64,000 bases of DNA. It comes from Oxalicibacterium solurbis (GTDB lineage: Bacteria > Pseudomonadota > Gammaproteobacteria > Burkholderiales > Burkholderiaceae_D). The DNA is taken from assembly GCF_014635845.1 (NCBI RefSeq), contig NZ_BMDP01000001.1:62001-126000 (forward strand). Direction: 5' to 3'. Positions within the stretch are counted from its first letter, which is position 1. Each line of letters opens with the position of its first letter. The translations under genes were made by a program, and so were the position numbers. Under the pieces are notes generated by a model. That model made no database searches, had not been told where the DNA came from, and was given only the letters and a program-made list of their open reading frames with translations. Shown here piece after piece: positions 18,258 through 28,153 of this stretch.

Positions 18258-19529
18258 ATGAAAAAACCTTTCTACCGGATTCTGTATGTGCAGGTCCTGA
18301 TCGCAGTCGCCATCGGCATCGTGCTCGGCCACTATTACCCGTCGCTGGGTGTGGACATGAAGCCGCTGGGCGACGGCTTCATCAAGCTGATCCGCATGCT
18401 GATCGGGCCGATCATCTTCTGCACCGTCGTCATCGGCATCGCCGGCATGGCGGACCTGCGCAAGGTCGGCCGCGTCGGCGGCAAGGCGTTGATCTACTTC
18501 GAGGTGATGTCGACGCTGGCACTGATCATCGGCCTGTTCGCCGCGCATCTGCTGCAACCGGGCCACGGCTTCAACATCGATCCGGCCACGCTCGATACGA
18601 AAAGCATCGTCAACTATGCGGCGCAGGCGAAGGAGCAAAGCGTCTCCGAATTCCTGCTGCACATCATTCCGCACACGATCAGCGATGCGTTTGCCAAGGG
18701 CGACATCCTGCAAATCCTGTTCTCTGCACTGCTGTTCGGCGGCGCGCTGTCGATGCTGCACGGCAAGGGCGAAATGGTTACCGATCTGATCGGCCAGATT
18801 TCCAAGGTGTTCTTCCGCATGGTGCACATCGTGACCAAAGTCGCGCCGATCGGCGCATTCGGCGCGATGGCTTTCACGATCGGCAAATACGGCCTGGCAT
18901 CGCTACTGCCGCTGCTGAAGCTGATCGGCTGCTTCTACCTGACGGCAATCATCTTCGTCTCGGTCGGCCTGGGCATTGTTGCCAAACTGACCGGCTTCAA
19001 CATCTTCCGCTTCATCGCCTACATCAAGGAAGAACTGGTGATCGTGCTGGGCACAAGCTCTTCCGAAGCCGCATTGCCACAACTGATGGAGAAAATGGAA
19101 CGCCTCGGCTGCTCGCGCTCAGTCGTCGGCCTGGTGATCCCGACCGGCTATTCGTTCAACCTGGACGGCACCAACATCTACATGACAATGGCGGTGATCT
19201 TCATCGCCCAGGCGCTGAACATCGACCTGACCTGGCAGCAGCAGGCGATCATCCTCGGCGTGGCGATGCTGACGTCGAAAGGCGCCAGCGGCGTCACCGG
19301 CGCCGGCTTCATCACGCTGGCGGCGACGCTGGCCGTGGTGCCTTCGCTGCCGGTGGCCGGCATGGTGATCATCCTCGGCATCGACCGCTTCATGAGCGAA
19401 TGCCGTGCTTTGACCAACATCGTCGGCAACGGCGTGGCCTGCGTGGTCGTCTCGGCATGGGAAGGCGAACTGGATCGCGACAAGCTGAACCGTGTCATGT
19501 CCGGCGAGGAAGCCGAAGCGCTTGCCTGA
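18258..19529 (+). CDS. dctA: C4-dicarboxylate:cation symporter, DctA-like
   Basis: 423 residues, the usual DctA length, with eight membrane helices and two re-entrant loops expected for the DAACS family. The serine-rich [10 protein letters not shown] hairpin is near residue 264 and the NLDGTNIYM substrate/ion segment near 301. It imports succinate, fumarate or malate with protons or sodium. GGAGA lies just before the ATG. DctA fits better than GltP because of the sequence style of the C-terminal half; an aspartate/glutamate carrier cannot be excluded. Monocistronic, with a terminator after the stop. Confidence 0.9.
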   Translation: MKKPFYRILYVQVLIAVAIGIVLGHYYPSLGVDMKPLGDGFIKLIRMLIGPIIFCTVVIGIAGMADLRKVGRVGGKALIYFEVMSTLALIIGLFAAHLLQPGHGFNIDPATLDTKSIVNYAAQAKEQSVSEFLLHIIPHTISDAFAKGDILQILFSALLFGGALSMLHGKGEMVTDLIGQISKVFFRMVHIVTKVAPIGAFGAMAFTIGKYGLASLLPLLKLIGCFYLTAIIFVSVGLGIVAKLTGFNIFRFIAYIKEELVIVLGTSSSEAALPQLMEKMERLGCSRSVVGLVIPTGYSFNLDGTNIYMTMAVIFIAQALNIDLTWQQQAIILGVAMLTSKGASGVTGAGFITLAATLAVVPSLPVAGMVIILGIDRFMSECRALTNIVGNGVACVVVSAWEGELDRDKLNRVMSGEEAEALA

Positions 19530-19557
19530 AGCAGCAAAAAACAAAGGGAAATCCACG

Positions 19558-19579
19558 AAGGGACGCATCGGCGTCCCTT
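19558..19579 (+). terminator. intrinsic terminator after the dctA-like gene
   Basis: Stem AAGGGACGC / GCGTCCCTT with an ATCG loop followed by TTTTC, 29 bp after the stop codon. Confidence 0.8.
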
Positions 19580-19715
19580 TTCATTGGTGTTCTATTGCCG
19601 TTCTTCCCGCTGCCGCCTGCGATACCGTGTCGCTTTCGACCACCCTTCCGGCAAGGAAAGGCGACTCGCAATACAATCTTGCATTTCCTTCAGACATCAC
19701 ATCAAGGAGAACGGC

Positions 19716-20639
19716 TTGCAGCCGATCATTTCCGTCAGGAATCTCACCAAGCAATACGAATCCGGCTTCCAGGCGCTGAAAGGCGTGGACCTGGAAATCA
19801 ACCGCGGCGAAATCTTCGCGCTGCTCGGCCCGAACGGCGCTGGCAAGACCACGCTGATCAGCATCATCTGCGGCATCGTCAATCCGAGCAGCGGCAATGT
19901 ACTGGCCGACGGTCATGATGTCGTCACCGAATACCGTGCGGCGCGTTCACGCATCGGCCTGGTGCCGCAGGAACTGTCGACCGATGCATTCGAAACGGTG
20001 TGGGCTACCGTCAACTTCAGCCGCGGCGTGTTCGGCAAGCCGACCGATCATGCGCACGTCGAGAAGGTCTTGCGCGCGCTGTCGCTGTGGGACAAGAAGG
20101 ATTCCAAGATTTTCGCGCTGTCCGGCGGCATGAAGCGCCGCGTGATGATCGCCAAAGCCTTGGCGCACGAACCGAAGATCCTGTTCCTCGACGAGCCAAC
20201 CGCCGGTGTCGACGTCGAACTGCGGCGCGAGATGTGGGACATGGTGCGCAACCTGCGCGAAAGCGGTGTGACCATCATCCTCACCACGCACTACATCGAA
20301 GAAGCGGAAGAGATGGCCGATCGCATCGGCGTGATCCGCAAGGGCGAAATCATCCTCGTCGAAGACAAGCACGCGCTGATGAGCAAGCTCGGCAAGAAGC
20401 AGCTGCGCCTGCACCTGCAGCGCCCATTGCAGGCAATTCCCGACGATCTGGCCGTATGGCGGCTGGAGCTGTCGGCGGACGGCCAGGAGCTGATCTACAC
20501 CTTCGACGCCCAGGCCGAACAGCAGACAGGCATCGCCGAACTGCTGCGCAAGCTCGACGAGCACGGCATCGACTTCAAGGACCTGCAATCGAGCCAGAGC
20601 TCGCTGGAGGAAATCTTCGTCAATCTGGTGAAGGCCTGA
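19716..20639 (+). CDS. ABC exporter ATP-binding protein (YadG-like)
   Basis: 307 residues starting at TTG 19716, preceded by AAGGAG at an ideal distance. The longer upstream frame has no support. Walker [10 protein letters not shown] is at 38-46, the signature LSGGMKRR at 135-142, Walker B LFLDEP at 156-161 and the H-loop in the TTHY segment after it. The C-terminal 70 residues form the extra domain seen in drug/polysaccharide ABC-2 ATPases. It pairs with the permease that starts 2 bp after its stop. YadG/YadH-type exporters are widespread; the substrate is unknown. Confidence 0.9.
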   Translation: MQPIISVRNLTKQYESGFQALKGVDLEINRGEIFALLGPNGAGKTTLISIICGIVNPSSGNVLADGHDVVTEYRAARSRIGLVPQELSTDAFETVWATVNFSRGVFGKPTDHAHVEKVLRALSLWDKKDSKIFALSGGMKRRVMIAKALAHEPKILFLDEPTAGVDVELRREMWDMVRNLRESGVTIILTTHYIEEAEEMADRIGVIRKGEIILVEDKHALMSKLGKKQLRLHLQRPLQAIPDDLAVWRLELSADGQELIYTFDAQAEQQTGIAELLRKLDEHGIDFKDLQSSQSSLEEIFVNLVKA

Positions 20640-20641
20640 AC

Positions 20642-21403
20642 ATGAATTTCTACGCAATCCGCGCCATCTACCTGTTCGAAATGGCGCGCACCTGGCGCAC
20701 GCTGATGCAGAGCATTGCGTCGCCCGTCATTTCCACGTCGCTCTACTTCGTCGTGTTCGGCTCGGCCATCGGTTCGCACATGGTCGAGATCGGCGGCGTC
20801 AGCTATGGCGCCTTCATCGTGCCCGGCCTGATCATGATGGCGCTGATGACGCAGAGCATCTCGAATGCGTCGTTCGGCATCTTCATGCCGAAATGGTCGC
20901 GCACCATCTATGAAATCCTGTCGGCGCCGATTTCCTACGTCGAGATCGTGCTGGGCTACGTCGGTGCGGCTGCCACCAAGTCGGTGATCCTCGGCCTGCT
21001 GACGCTGATCACGGCGCGGCTGTTCGTCAGTTTCGAGATTGCGCATCCGCTCTGGATGATCTTCTTCCTGCTGCTGATCTCGATCACGTTCAGCCTGTTC
21101 GGCTTCATCATCGGCGTGTGGGCGCCCAGCTTCGAAAAGCTGCAGATCATCCCGCTGATGATCGTCACGCCGCTGGCCTTCCTTGGCGGCAGCTTCTATT
21201 CGATTTCCATGCTGCCGCCGTTCTGGCAGAAGGTCGCGCTAGCCAATCCGGTGGTCTACCTGATCAGTGGCTTCCGATGGAGCTTCTTCGGCGTGGCCGA
21301 CGTGCATGTGGGCATCAGCATTGGCATGACGCTGGTGTTCCTGACGATCTGCCTGACCATCGTCTGGCTGATCTTCAAGACCGGCTACCGACTCAAGAGC
21401 TGA
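20642..21403 (+). CDS. ABC-2 type permease (YadH-like)
   Basis: 253 residues with six predicted membrane helices and the ABC-2 pattern: an amphipathic start ([18 protein letters not shown]), a loop with [15 protein letters not shown], and the C-terminal signature [18 protein letters not shown]. It forms the membrane channel for the ATPase encoded just upstream, two copies of each being expected. Translationally close to its partner (2-bp gap). A strong inverted repeat follows the stop codon. Confidence 0.9.
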   Translation: MNFYAIRAIYLFEMARTWRTLMQSIASPVISTSLYFVVFGSAIGSHMVEIGGVSYGAFIVPGLIMMALMTQSISNASFGIFMPKWSRTIYEILSAPISYVEIVLGYVGAAATKSVILGLLTLITARLFVSFEIAHPLWMIFFLLLISITFSLFGFIIGVWAPSFEKLQIIPLMIVTPLAFLGGSFYSISMLPPFWQKVALANPVVYLISGFRWSFFGVADVHVGISIGMTLVFLTICLTIVWLIFKTGYRLKS

Positions 21404-21409
21404 TGCCGT

Positions 21410-21461
21410 GCGCAACGTCAACTCGCATCAACACACGTTGGCCTGCGTGTTGACGTTGCGC
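21410..21461. repeat. 13-bp perfect inverted repeat after the ABC operon
   Basis: GCGCAACGTCAAC (21410-21422) and its exact reverse complement GTTGACGTTGCGC (21449-21461) enclose 26 nt that can themselves fold (AACAC/GTGTT). It starts 6 bp after the permease stop. There is no T-run, so it is not a standard terminator, though it could stop or protect the transcript. Confidence 0.75.
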
Positions 21462-21517
21462 GCAATTTGCCGCACTCTATCCGCGCCGCAACCTCTCTTT
21501 TCTTCCGAAGGCACACA

Positions 21518-21931
21518 ATGAAAAAAATCCCTCTGATCCTTCTCGCCCTGCTTCCCTTCGCCGCCCACGCGCAACAGCAGCAGATCGATCCCTGCATCAC
21601 GAAAGCAAGCACGCAGGAAATGAGCAGCTGCGCGAAGACAGAATACGAAAAGGCCGACGAGAAGCTGCAGCAGGTCTACAAGGCTTTGCTGAAGCAGATT
21701 CCGCAACAGGACGAAGACGGCATCCCCTACACCGCCACCAAGAAGCAGCTGCGCGTAGCGCAGAAATCCTGGCAGGAATTCGTCAAGCAGGATTGCAAGA
21801 CGATCTCCATCTACAACAAGGGTTCCGCGCTGCGCGACGTCGAGCGCTACAGCTGCCTGCGCCTGCACACGCAACAGCGCACGTCGGATCTCGAACGTTT
21901 CCTGTCGCGCCGCAACAAGCCGCAGTCGTAA
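21518..21931 (+). CDS. exported LprI/DUF1311-family protein
   Basis: 137 residues with a signal peptide (MKKIPLILLALLPFAAHA, cleavage before the Gln run). The mature protein has four conserved cysteines (in DPCITKAS, MSSCAKTEYEKAD, KQDCKTIS, YSCLRLH) arranged as in DUF1311/LprI domains, small periplasmic helical proteins that include lysozyme-inhibitor-type members. The in-frame upstream Met codons are ignored because the signal peptide begins at 21518. Actual target unknown. Confidence 0.78.
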   Translation: MKKIPLILLALLPFAAHAQQQQIDPCITKASTQEMSSCAKTEYEKADEKLQQVYKALLKQIPQQDEDGIPYTATKKQLRVAQKSWQEFVKQDCKTISIYNKGSALRDVERYSCLRLHTQQRTSDLERFLSRRNKPQS

Positions 21932-21955
21932 TGCGCAGTCGTATGCAGTAATGCC

Positions 21956-22396
21956 TCAGGCGGGCTGGCGCTGCGTCATGCCCGCGCGCATGCTGCCGTA
22001 CGGATCGTCGATGACGTAGCGCCACGATCCGTCCGGCTGCCGGCGCAGCACTTCCAGCGTATCGACGCTACCCTGCTTCATCTTCCCTTCCTTGTCGGTC
22101 CACGACAGATCCGCCTTCATCCGGTTGGTCGCCAGCGTGCCGTCGGCGCTGATGGTGGCCTGAATGAAATCGATCGTGAACTTCGGCTTCATGCCGATCA
22201 GGCCGGCATTGCTGGTGCGGATGGCATCGAGGCCGGTCATCGGCTCGCCCGATTTTTTGAACAGAATCGCATTTTCCTCGTAGACGGAAACGGAAGCCTC
22301 CAGATCGCCGGATTCCAGCGCGGCGATCAGGATGCGGCTGCAGTCTTCGGGCTGCATCGCGCGTGGCAAGGAAGAGGCGTTATGATCGTTGGACAT
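21956..22396 (-). CDS. SnoaL-like/DUF4440 protein
   Basis: 146 residues, cytoplasmic, from MSNDHNASSLPRAM with GGAGAAAT upstream of the ATG. The pattern (LIAALESGDLEASVSVYEE, then FTIDFIQATISADGTLA, then a C-terminal WRYVIDDPYGS) is that of the NTF2-like DUF4440/SnoaL fold. These cone-shaped domains are used as small enzymes or ligand binders; none of the known catalytic sets is obvious here. Convergent with the LprI-like gene. Confidence 0.72.
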   Translation of the reverse strand: MSNDHNASSLPRAMQPEDCSRILIAALESGDLEASVSVYEENAILFKKSGEPMTGLDAIRTSNAGLIGMKPKFTIDFIQATISADGTLATNRMKADLSWTDKEGKMKQGSVDTLEVLRRQPDGSWRYVIDDPYGSMRAGMTQRQPA

Positions 22397-22461
22397 GCAA
22401 TTTCTCCAATGAATGATGCGCGCAAGGTGCACAACAAGGCGCGGCGAATATTTCAGACAGT

Positions 22462-22797
22462 ATGAACCAGATGCAGATGGAAAGCGAAACGCAGCGCTTC
22501 GAATGGCGGCCGGACGGTGAATCCGGCGTCCCCTGCGAACCATGCGGCTTCGTGGACTACCATCGCTTCGGCAATATCGCCATCGTCACGCATACGGAAA
22601 CCTCGCCGTCGCTGACAGGCAAGGGACACGGCAGCCGGCTCGCCGCCGCCGCGCTGGACTGGATGGCGCAGCAAGGGCTGCATGTGGTGCCGGTCTGCGG
22701 CTTCATGGCGCACTTCCTGCGCACGCATCCCGAACATCAAGGCGTGCTCACGCCGACCGTACGCGCCATTTTCGCGATCCCGGAAAATCGGGCGTAA
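22462..22797 (+). CDS. YjdJ-type GNAT acetyltransferase
   Basis: 111 residues, the size of the minimal GNAT proteins (COG2388). The acetyl-CoA loop reads LTGKGHGSRLAAAALDWM, and the following VVPVCGFMAHFLRTHPEHQ is the typical C-terminal strand-helix with the conserved Cys. A small-molecule or protein N-acetyltransferase of unknown substrate. Divergent from the DUF4440 gene with 65 bp between the starts. Confidence 0.8.
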   Translation: MNQMQMESETQRFEWRPDGESGVPCEPCGFVDYHRFGNIAIVTHTETSPSLTGKGHGSRLAAAALDWMAQQGLHVVPVCGFMAHFLRTHPEHQGVLTPTVRAIFAIPENRA

Positions 22798-23006
22798 TCA
22801 ATTGTCATCTTTGTCAACGAATGTCAAAACCGTCGCCTTTTGAAGACGCCGTGCGGGCATTGCGCATGGACGCTGCGGACGTTCGCCTGTAGCATCTGCC
22901 CTTTTCCGATACGACGGCCCTCCGTCGCGCATTGCCTCCACCCAACCGGCAGGACGGCGAATTCCTGCGACACGGCGTCCGAGAGCGCCCCGGCCACAGA
23001 CATACG

Positions 23007-25088
23007 ATGCTTGCCGCGCAATACGACACCCTGCTGGTCCTGATTTCCATCCTGGTTGCCATCCTCGCCTCCTACACGGCGCTGGACATGGCAGGCAGGA
23101 TCAATTCCGTCCACCATAAAGGCACCTTCGGCTGGCTGGCCGGCGGTGCGATCGCGATGGGCGTCGGCATCTGGTCGATGCACTTCATCGGCATGCTGGC
23201 GTTTCGCCTGCCGATCCCGCTCGGCTACGACATCGGACTGACCTGCCTGTCGCTGGCGCTGGTGATCTGCGCCTCCGGTTTTGCGCTGTGGCGCGTCAGC
23301 CAGCCCAGCCTGCCGTTGAAACAACTGTTGGTCAGCGCCGTGCTGATGGGCTCGGCGATCGCCGGCATGCACTACGTCGGCATGGCCGCCATGCGCATGC
23401 GTCCCGGCATCGACTACGATCCGCTGCTGTTTTCCGTCTCCATCCTGATCGCGATCGCCGCATCGGGCGCGGCATTGTGGATTGCCTTCATCCTGCGCAA
23501 GGACACCCCGCACGTGCGGCTAGCGCGTGCCGGCGCCGCCGTCGTCATGGGCGCAGCGATCGCCGGCATGCATTACACCGGCATGGCCGCCGCGCACTTC
23601 GCCGAGGGCAGCATCTGCCTGGCCGTGGCGGAAGACGACGGCCTCGGCGCCGGCTGGCTGGCGATCCTGATCATCGTCGTCACGCTGGCGGTGCTGGCGA
23701 TCGCGCTGCTGACGTCGGTCTTCGATTCGCGGCTGGAATCGCAGACCGCCAAGCTGGCACGCTCGCTGGCCGATGCCAACGAGGAGCTGGTGCATCAGGC
23801 GCTGCACGACAACCTGACGCAGCTGGCCAATCGCAGCCTGCTGGAAGACCGGCTGGAACAGATGCTGCGCAAGGCCGAACGCGAACATGGCCGCTTTGCG
23901 CTGATGTTCATCGATCTGGACGGCTTCAAGACGATTAACGATTCGCTCGGCCATCACATCGGCGACCGGCTGCTGGTCGAAGTGGCGCGGCGCTTCCGTT
24001 CCATCATCCGCGGCCAGGAAACCGTGGCGCGCCTCGGCGGCGACGAATTCGTCGTGCTGGTCGAAATCCGCGATCCGGAAGATGCGGCGCCGGTCGCGCA
24101 CAAGCTGCTGCACGCCGCCAGCGAACGCCTGCTGGTCGAATCGCACGATCTCGGCATCTCGGCCAGCATCGGCGTGGCGCTCTATCCGGAAGACGGCACC
24201 ACCAGCCACGATCTGCTGATCAATGCGGATGCCGCGATGTATCACGCCAAGGCAGCCGGCCGCAACGCCTACCGCTTCTTCGAGACGTCGATGAACACCA
24301 ACGTCCACAACCAGCTGCAGATCATGCAGGATCTGCGCCTGGCGCTGGAACGCAAGGAATTCCGCCTGCACTACCAGGCCAAGTACGATGCGGCGAACCG
24401 CCGCGTGATCGGTGCCGAGGCGCTGCTGCGCTGGCAGCATCCGGAGCGCGGCCTGATCGCGCCCGACCACTTCATCGCACTGGCCGAGAAGAGCGGCATG
24501 ATCGTGCCGATCGGCGAATGGGTGCTGAACGAAGCCTGCCGCCAGATGCGCACGTGGTACGACGCCGGCCGCACGGAATGGAAGGTATCGGTCAACCTGT
24601 CGGCCGTGCAGTTCGCGCACGACAACCTGGTCGAACTGGTCAAGGCAACGCTGGAACGCCATCGTCTGCCGGCGCGCTGCCTGATCCTCGAAGTAACGGA
24701 ATCGACGGCGATGCAGGATGTGGAAACCAGCCTGTCGATACTGAACCGGCTGGCTGGACTGGGTATCGATATTTCCATTGACGACTTCGGCACCGGCTAT
24801 TCCAGCCTGCTCTATCTGAAACGCATGCCGGCGCGCGAGCTGAAGATCGACCGCGGCTTCATCCGCGATCTGGCCGACGGCACCGACGATGCCGCCATCG
24901 TTTCCGCCATCATCGCACTCGGCCATTCGCTCGATCTGCACATCGTGGCCGAAGGCGTGGAAACCGAAAAGCAGCAGGATTTCCTGACCGAACTCGGCTG
25001 CAACAGCCTGCAGGGCTTTCTGCTGGGCCGGCCGATGGCGCCGGAACAGTTTCAGGCGCTGACCACGATGCAGGTCGATCCTGCATAA
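23007..25088 (+). CDS. MHYT-GGDEF-EAL c-di-GMP protein
   Basis: 693 residues. The N-terminal MHYT sensor has the three motif copies MHFIGM (58), MHYVGM (121) and MHYTGM (188) among seven membrane helices; it is thought to bind copper and sense a gas or redox signal. A GGDEF domain with intact GGDEF near 344 follows, and an EAL phosphodiesterase domain with EALL near 471, DDFGTGYSSL and EGVET. The inhibitory site position reads RGQE instead of RxxD. Both catalytic domains look intact, so net activity cannot be told. ATG at 23007 chosen at the first MHYT helix. Confidence 0.9.
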   Translation: MLAAQYDTLLVLISILVAILASYTALDMAGRINSVHHKGTFGWLAGGAIAMGVGIWSMHFIGMLAFRLPIPLGYDIGLTCLSLALVICASGFALWRVSQPSLPLKQLLVSAVLMGSAIAGMHYVGMAAMRMRPGIDYDPLLFSVSILIAIAASGAALWIAFILRKDTPHVRLARAGAAVVMGAAIAGMHYTGMAAAHFAEGSICLAVAEDDGLGAGWLAILIIVVTLAVLAIALLTSVFDSRLESQTAKLARSLADANEELVHQALHDNLTQLANRSLLEDRLEQMLRKAEREHGRFALMFIDLDGFKTINDSLGHHIGDRLLVEVARRFRSIIRGQETVARLGGDEFVVLVEIRDPEDAAPVAHKLLHAASERLLVESHDLGISASIGVALYPEDGTTSHDLLINADAAMYHAKAAGRNAYRFFETSMNTNVHNQLQIMQDLRLALERKEFRLHYQAKYDAANRRVIGAEALLRWQHPERGLIAPDHFIALAEKSGMIVPIGEWVLNEACRQMRTWYDAGRTEWKVSVNLSAVQFAHDNLVELVKATLERHRLPARCLILEVTESTAMQDVETSLSILNRLAGLGIDISIDDFGTGYSSLLYLKRMPARELKIDRGFIRDLADGTDDAAIVSAIIALGHSLDLHIVAEGVETEKQQDFLTELGCNSLQGFLLGRPMAPEQFQALTTMQVDPA

Positions 25089-25111
25089 GGTTCGCTATCT
25101 TTCATGCAGAA

Positions 25112-25139
25112 AAAAGGCCGGCATATATGCCGGCCTTTT
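25112..25139. terminator. bidirectional intrinsic terminator
   Basis: AAAAGGCCGGCAT / ATGCCGGCCTTTT, a perfect 13-bp stem with a 2-nt loop, between the convergent MHYT and Old Yellow Enzyme genes. Confidence 0.85.
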
Positions 25140-25161
25140 CATTTCGTGATGCAATCGATCA

Positions 25162-26220
25162 TCAGGCCAGCGCCGGGTAATCGATATACCCTTCCGGCGT
25201 CGGTGCATAGAAAGATTCCGGTTTCGGCTCGTTCAGCGGCGCATCCAGTTGCAGACGTTTCGGCAGATCCGGATTGGCGATGAACAATTTGCCGAATGCG
25301 ATGGCATCGGCTTCGCCGCCGGCGACCACCTGCACGGCTGTCGCCTTCGTCATCTGTTCGTTGGCGATATAGACGCCGCCGAACAGTTTCTTCAGTTGCG
25401 GGCCGATGCGGTTGTCGCCCAGCGATTCCCGTGCGCAGATGAAGGCGATGCCGCGCTTGCCGAGTTCTTTTGCGACATAGCCGAAGGTCGCCAGCGGATC
25501 GGAGTCGTGCATGTCATGCGAATCGCCACGCGGTGCCAGATGCACGCCGACGCGATCGGCACCCCAGACGGCGATGCAGGCGTCCGTCACTTCCAGCATC
25601 AGGCGCGCACGGTTTTCGATCGATCCACCGTAGGCGTCGGTGCGCTTGTTGCTGCCGTCCTGCAGGAACTGGTCCAGCAGGTAGCCGTTCGCGCCGTGCA
25701 CTTCGACGCCGTCGAAGCCGGCCTTCTTCGCATTCTCCGCACCCTTGCGATAGGCAGCGACGATGCCGGGAATTTCGTCCAGTTCCAGCGCGCGCGGCGT
25801 GACGTATTCGCGTTGCGGACGAACCAGGCTGACGTGGCCTTTCGGCTGAATCGCGCTCGGCGCGACCGGCAGCTCGCCATCGAGGAAGATCGGGTCCGAA
25901 ATGCGACCGACGTGCCACAGTTGCAGGAAAATCCTGCCGCCCTTCGCATGCACGGCATCCGTCACCAGCTTCCAGCCTTCGACCTGCTCGTCGGACCAGA
26001 TGCCCGGCGTATCGGCATAGCCGACACCCTGCGGCGTGACGGCCGTCGCTTCGCTCAGGATCAGGCCGGCGGAAGCGCGCTGTTCGTAGTACTGCGCCAT
26101 CAGTGCGTTCGGCACACGGCCGCCGCCGACGGCGCGCGAACGCGTCAGCGGTGCCATGATGATGCGGTTAGGCAGTTCGAGATCGCCGATCCTGATCGGC
26201 GTGAAAAGTGTATTGCTCAT
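25162..26220 (-). CDS. Old Yellow Enzyme family ene-reductase (NemA-like)
   Basis: 352-residue FMN barrel. The active-site pair is HGAN (H175, N178), and the SIENRARLMLEV stretch and the C-terminal GGEADAIAFGKLFIANPDLP phosphate-binding region are typical of NemA/xenobiotic reductases. It reduces activated C=C bonds, quinones or nitro compounds with NAD(P)H. The start MSNTLFTPIRIGDLELPNR has GGAGAACGA upstream. Third gene of an ArsR-MFS-OYE operon, which suggests response to electrophiles or quinones. Confidence 0.9.
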   Translation of the reverse strand: MSNTLFTPIRIGDLELPNRIIMAPLTRSRAVGGGRVPNALMAQYYEQRASAGLILSEATAVTPQGVGYADTPGIWSDEQVEGWKLVTDAVHAKGGRIFLQLWHVGRISDPIFLDGELPVAPSAIQPKGHVSLVRPQREYVTPRALELDEIPGIVAAYRKGAENAKKAGFDGVEVHGANGYLLDQFLQDGSNKRTDAYGGSIENRARLMLEVTDACIAVWGADRVGVHLAPRGDSHDMHDSDPLATFGYVAKELGKRGIAFICARESLGDNRIGPQLKKLFGGVYIANEQMTKATAVQVVAGGEADAIAFGKLFIANPDLPKRLQLDAPLNEPKPESFYAPTPEGYIDYPALA

Positions 26221-26292
26221 GGTCGTTCTCCAGAAAAAGTCGGACAGGAAATGCGTTGAAAGAAATACGTTGAAACGTAAACTGCAGGGAAT

Positions 26293-27474
26293 TCAGCAGG
26301 CATCGGCGACAACAGCCAGCGGACGCGCGTTTTCTTCGTTCGCCAGCCGCATCGAAATGCGCATCGCGACTACCGAAGCCAGCGCCAGCGCGCCAGCCGC
26401 CAGCGGCACCGCACGCAGACCCAGCCCTTCGCTGATGACCAGACCGCCAACCCACGCGCCAAGCGCGTTGCCGACGTTGAAGGCGCCGATGTTCAGCGTT
26501 GCCACCAGATTCGGTGCGGCCTTGCCGAAGATCATCACGTTGACCTGCAGTCCGGACACGGCGGCGAACGACACCATCGCCCACACGAAAAGGTTGATCT
26601 CGACCGGGATGAAAGCGGGACTGGTCCAGCGCACCAGCGCGGCAACGACCGCCAGCGTGGCGAAGATACCGGTCAGCGCGGTGCCGAGTCGCCAGTCGGC
26701 AAGGCGGCCACCGATCACGTTACCGATCGTCAGGCCGAGGCCGATCAGAAACAGCGTCCACGTCACGCCGTGCGGCGACAAATGCGTGACGTCTTCCAGC
26801 AGCGGCGCGACATAGGTGAACAATGCGAAGGTGGCGGCGGAGAACAGCATCGTCGTCGACAGCGCAGCCCACAGGCCGGCATTGCGCAACTGGCCGATCT
26901 CGGCACGCAGGTCCGCCTTCTCTTCGTCATGCCGCATCGGCATCACGCGCCACAGGCCGAGCAGCGACAGCACGCCCAGCACGGCGACTGCCCAGAACGT
27001 CATCGGCCAACCGGCCACCTGACCCAGTGCGGTGCCGAGCGGCACGCCCAGCACGTTGGCCAGCGTCAGGCCGGTGAACATCAGCGCAACAGCCGAAGCC
27101 TTGCGGTTTTCCGGCACAAGGCTGGCCGCGACGACCGAACCGATACCGAAGAAGGCACCGTGGCACAGCGATGTGATGATGCGCGCCGCCATCAGGAAAC
27201 CGTAGCTGGCAGCGACCGCGCACAGCACGTTGCCGACGATGAAGATGCTCATCAGGATCAGCAGCGCGCGCTTGCGCGGCAACGATGCGGTCAGGACGGC
27301 CATTACCGGCGCGCCAAGCGCAACGCCCAGCGCATAGCCGCTGATCAGCCAGCCGGCGGTCGGGATGGAAACGGACAGGCTGCGCGCGACGTCGGGCAGC
27401 AAACCCATGATGACGAATTCGGTGGTGCCGATCGCAAAAGCGGACAACGCCAGGACGAGAAGAGCTAAAGGCAT
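26293..27474 (-). CDS. MFS transporter (drug:H+ antiporter type)
   Basis: 393 residues with 12 predicted helices. The family motif around the loop between helices 2 and 3 reads GAPVMAVLTASLPRKRAL, and helix 5 carries GVPLGTALGQVAGWPMTFW, the drug-efflux (DHA1, AraJ/YdhP-like) signature. Probably exports a small organic compound. It lies between the ArsR regulator and the ene-reductase on the same strand, 72 bp from the latter. Substrate unknown. Confidence 0.88.
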   Translation of the reverse strand: MPLALLVLALSAFAIGTTEFVIMGLLPDVARSLSVSIPTAGWLISGYALGVALGAPVMAVLTASLPRKRALLILMSIFIVGNVLCAVAASYGFLMAARIITSLCHGAFFGIGSVVAASLVPENRKASAVALMFTGLTLANVLGVPLGTALGQVAGWPMTFWAVAVLGVLSLLGLWRVMPMRHDEEKADLRAEIGQLRNAGLWAALSTTMLFSAATFALFTYVAPLLEDVTHLSPHGVTWTLFLIGLGLTIGNVIGGRLADWRLGTALTGIFATLAVVAALVRWTSPAFIPVEINLFVWAMVSFAAVSGLQVNVMIFGKAAPNLVATLNIGAFNVGNALGAWVGGLVISEGLGLRAVPLAAGALALASVVAMRISMRLANEENARPLAVVADAC

Positions 27475-27574
27475 GGAAAACTTTCTGAATACATGTTCAA
27501 AAACTGCATATTTAAGGAGTGCGTGCGAGGACTGCTTGCAAGGGCTACATGCGTTCCGGGAGTTTCGGGTACGT

Positions 27575-27895
27575 TCAAAGATCGTCGTGCATCGCGTGCA
27601 GGAAGGCCTGAATGGTTTCTTCGTTGCGCTTGAAGAAAATCCACTGGCCGACGCGGCGCGGCGTGATCAGGCCGGCCGCCTGCAGTGTCGCCAGATGCGC
27701 GGACACCGTCGATTGCGACAGCCCGCTGCGCTTGTCGATCTGGCCGCAACAGACGCCGAAATCGAGCGGATGCTCCTGCTCGGGAAAATTGACCTCGGGA
27801 TCCTTCAGCCAGCCGAGAATCTCGCGCCGGACCGGATTGGCCAGCGCCTTGTGGATGGCATCGATATCGATGGATGCAATGGTTGGCTTTTTCAT
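27575..27895 (-). CDS. ArsR-family regulator with an adjacent Cys pair
   Basis: 106-residue winged-helix protein; recognition region GLSQSTVSAHLATLQAAGL at about 58-76 and a C-terminal wing with VGQWIFFKRNEE. C49 and C50 (FGVCCGQI) precede the recognition helix. The metal set ELCVCDL of ArsR/SmtB sensors is absent, so the two Cys could act as a thiol switch. First gene of the operon with the MFS pump and ene-reductase; probably represses it. Confidence 0.86.
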   Translation of the reverse strand: MKKPTIASIDIDAIHKALANPVRREILGWLKDPEVNFPEQEHPLDFGVCCGQIDKRSGLSQSTVSAHLATLQAAGLITPRRVGQWIFFKRNEETIQAFLHAMHDDL

Positions 27896-28110
27896 ATTTC
27901 GCTCAAAATCGAATCTAATTTCGGAAAAGTCAGAAATTTATATCGGAATTTTACGATACAAATAAAAAACGTGCTGGCACCGCCAAAATCCTGCCGGATC
28001 TGGCCGAACCAGTACAGGCGAAAAACTCCGCGCCAATCAATGGAAAAGGCTGCAGCCGGCCAGTTACAGGCCTTCAATCGCACAGAAAGCAAAAATGAGC
28101 GCGGAAATGA

Positions 28111-28130
28111 AAAAACCGCCGAACGGCGGT
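28111..28130 (-). terminator. intrinsic terminator of the lactate dehydrogenase gene
   Basis: On the minus strand ACCGCC-GTTC-GGCGGT is followed by a T-run, 24 bp after the stop of the lldD-like gene. Confidence 0.75.
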
Positions 28131-28153
28131 CTGGACAAAAAAATAGAAGGTGA

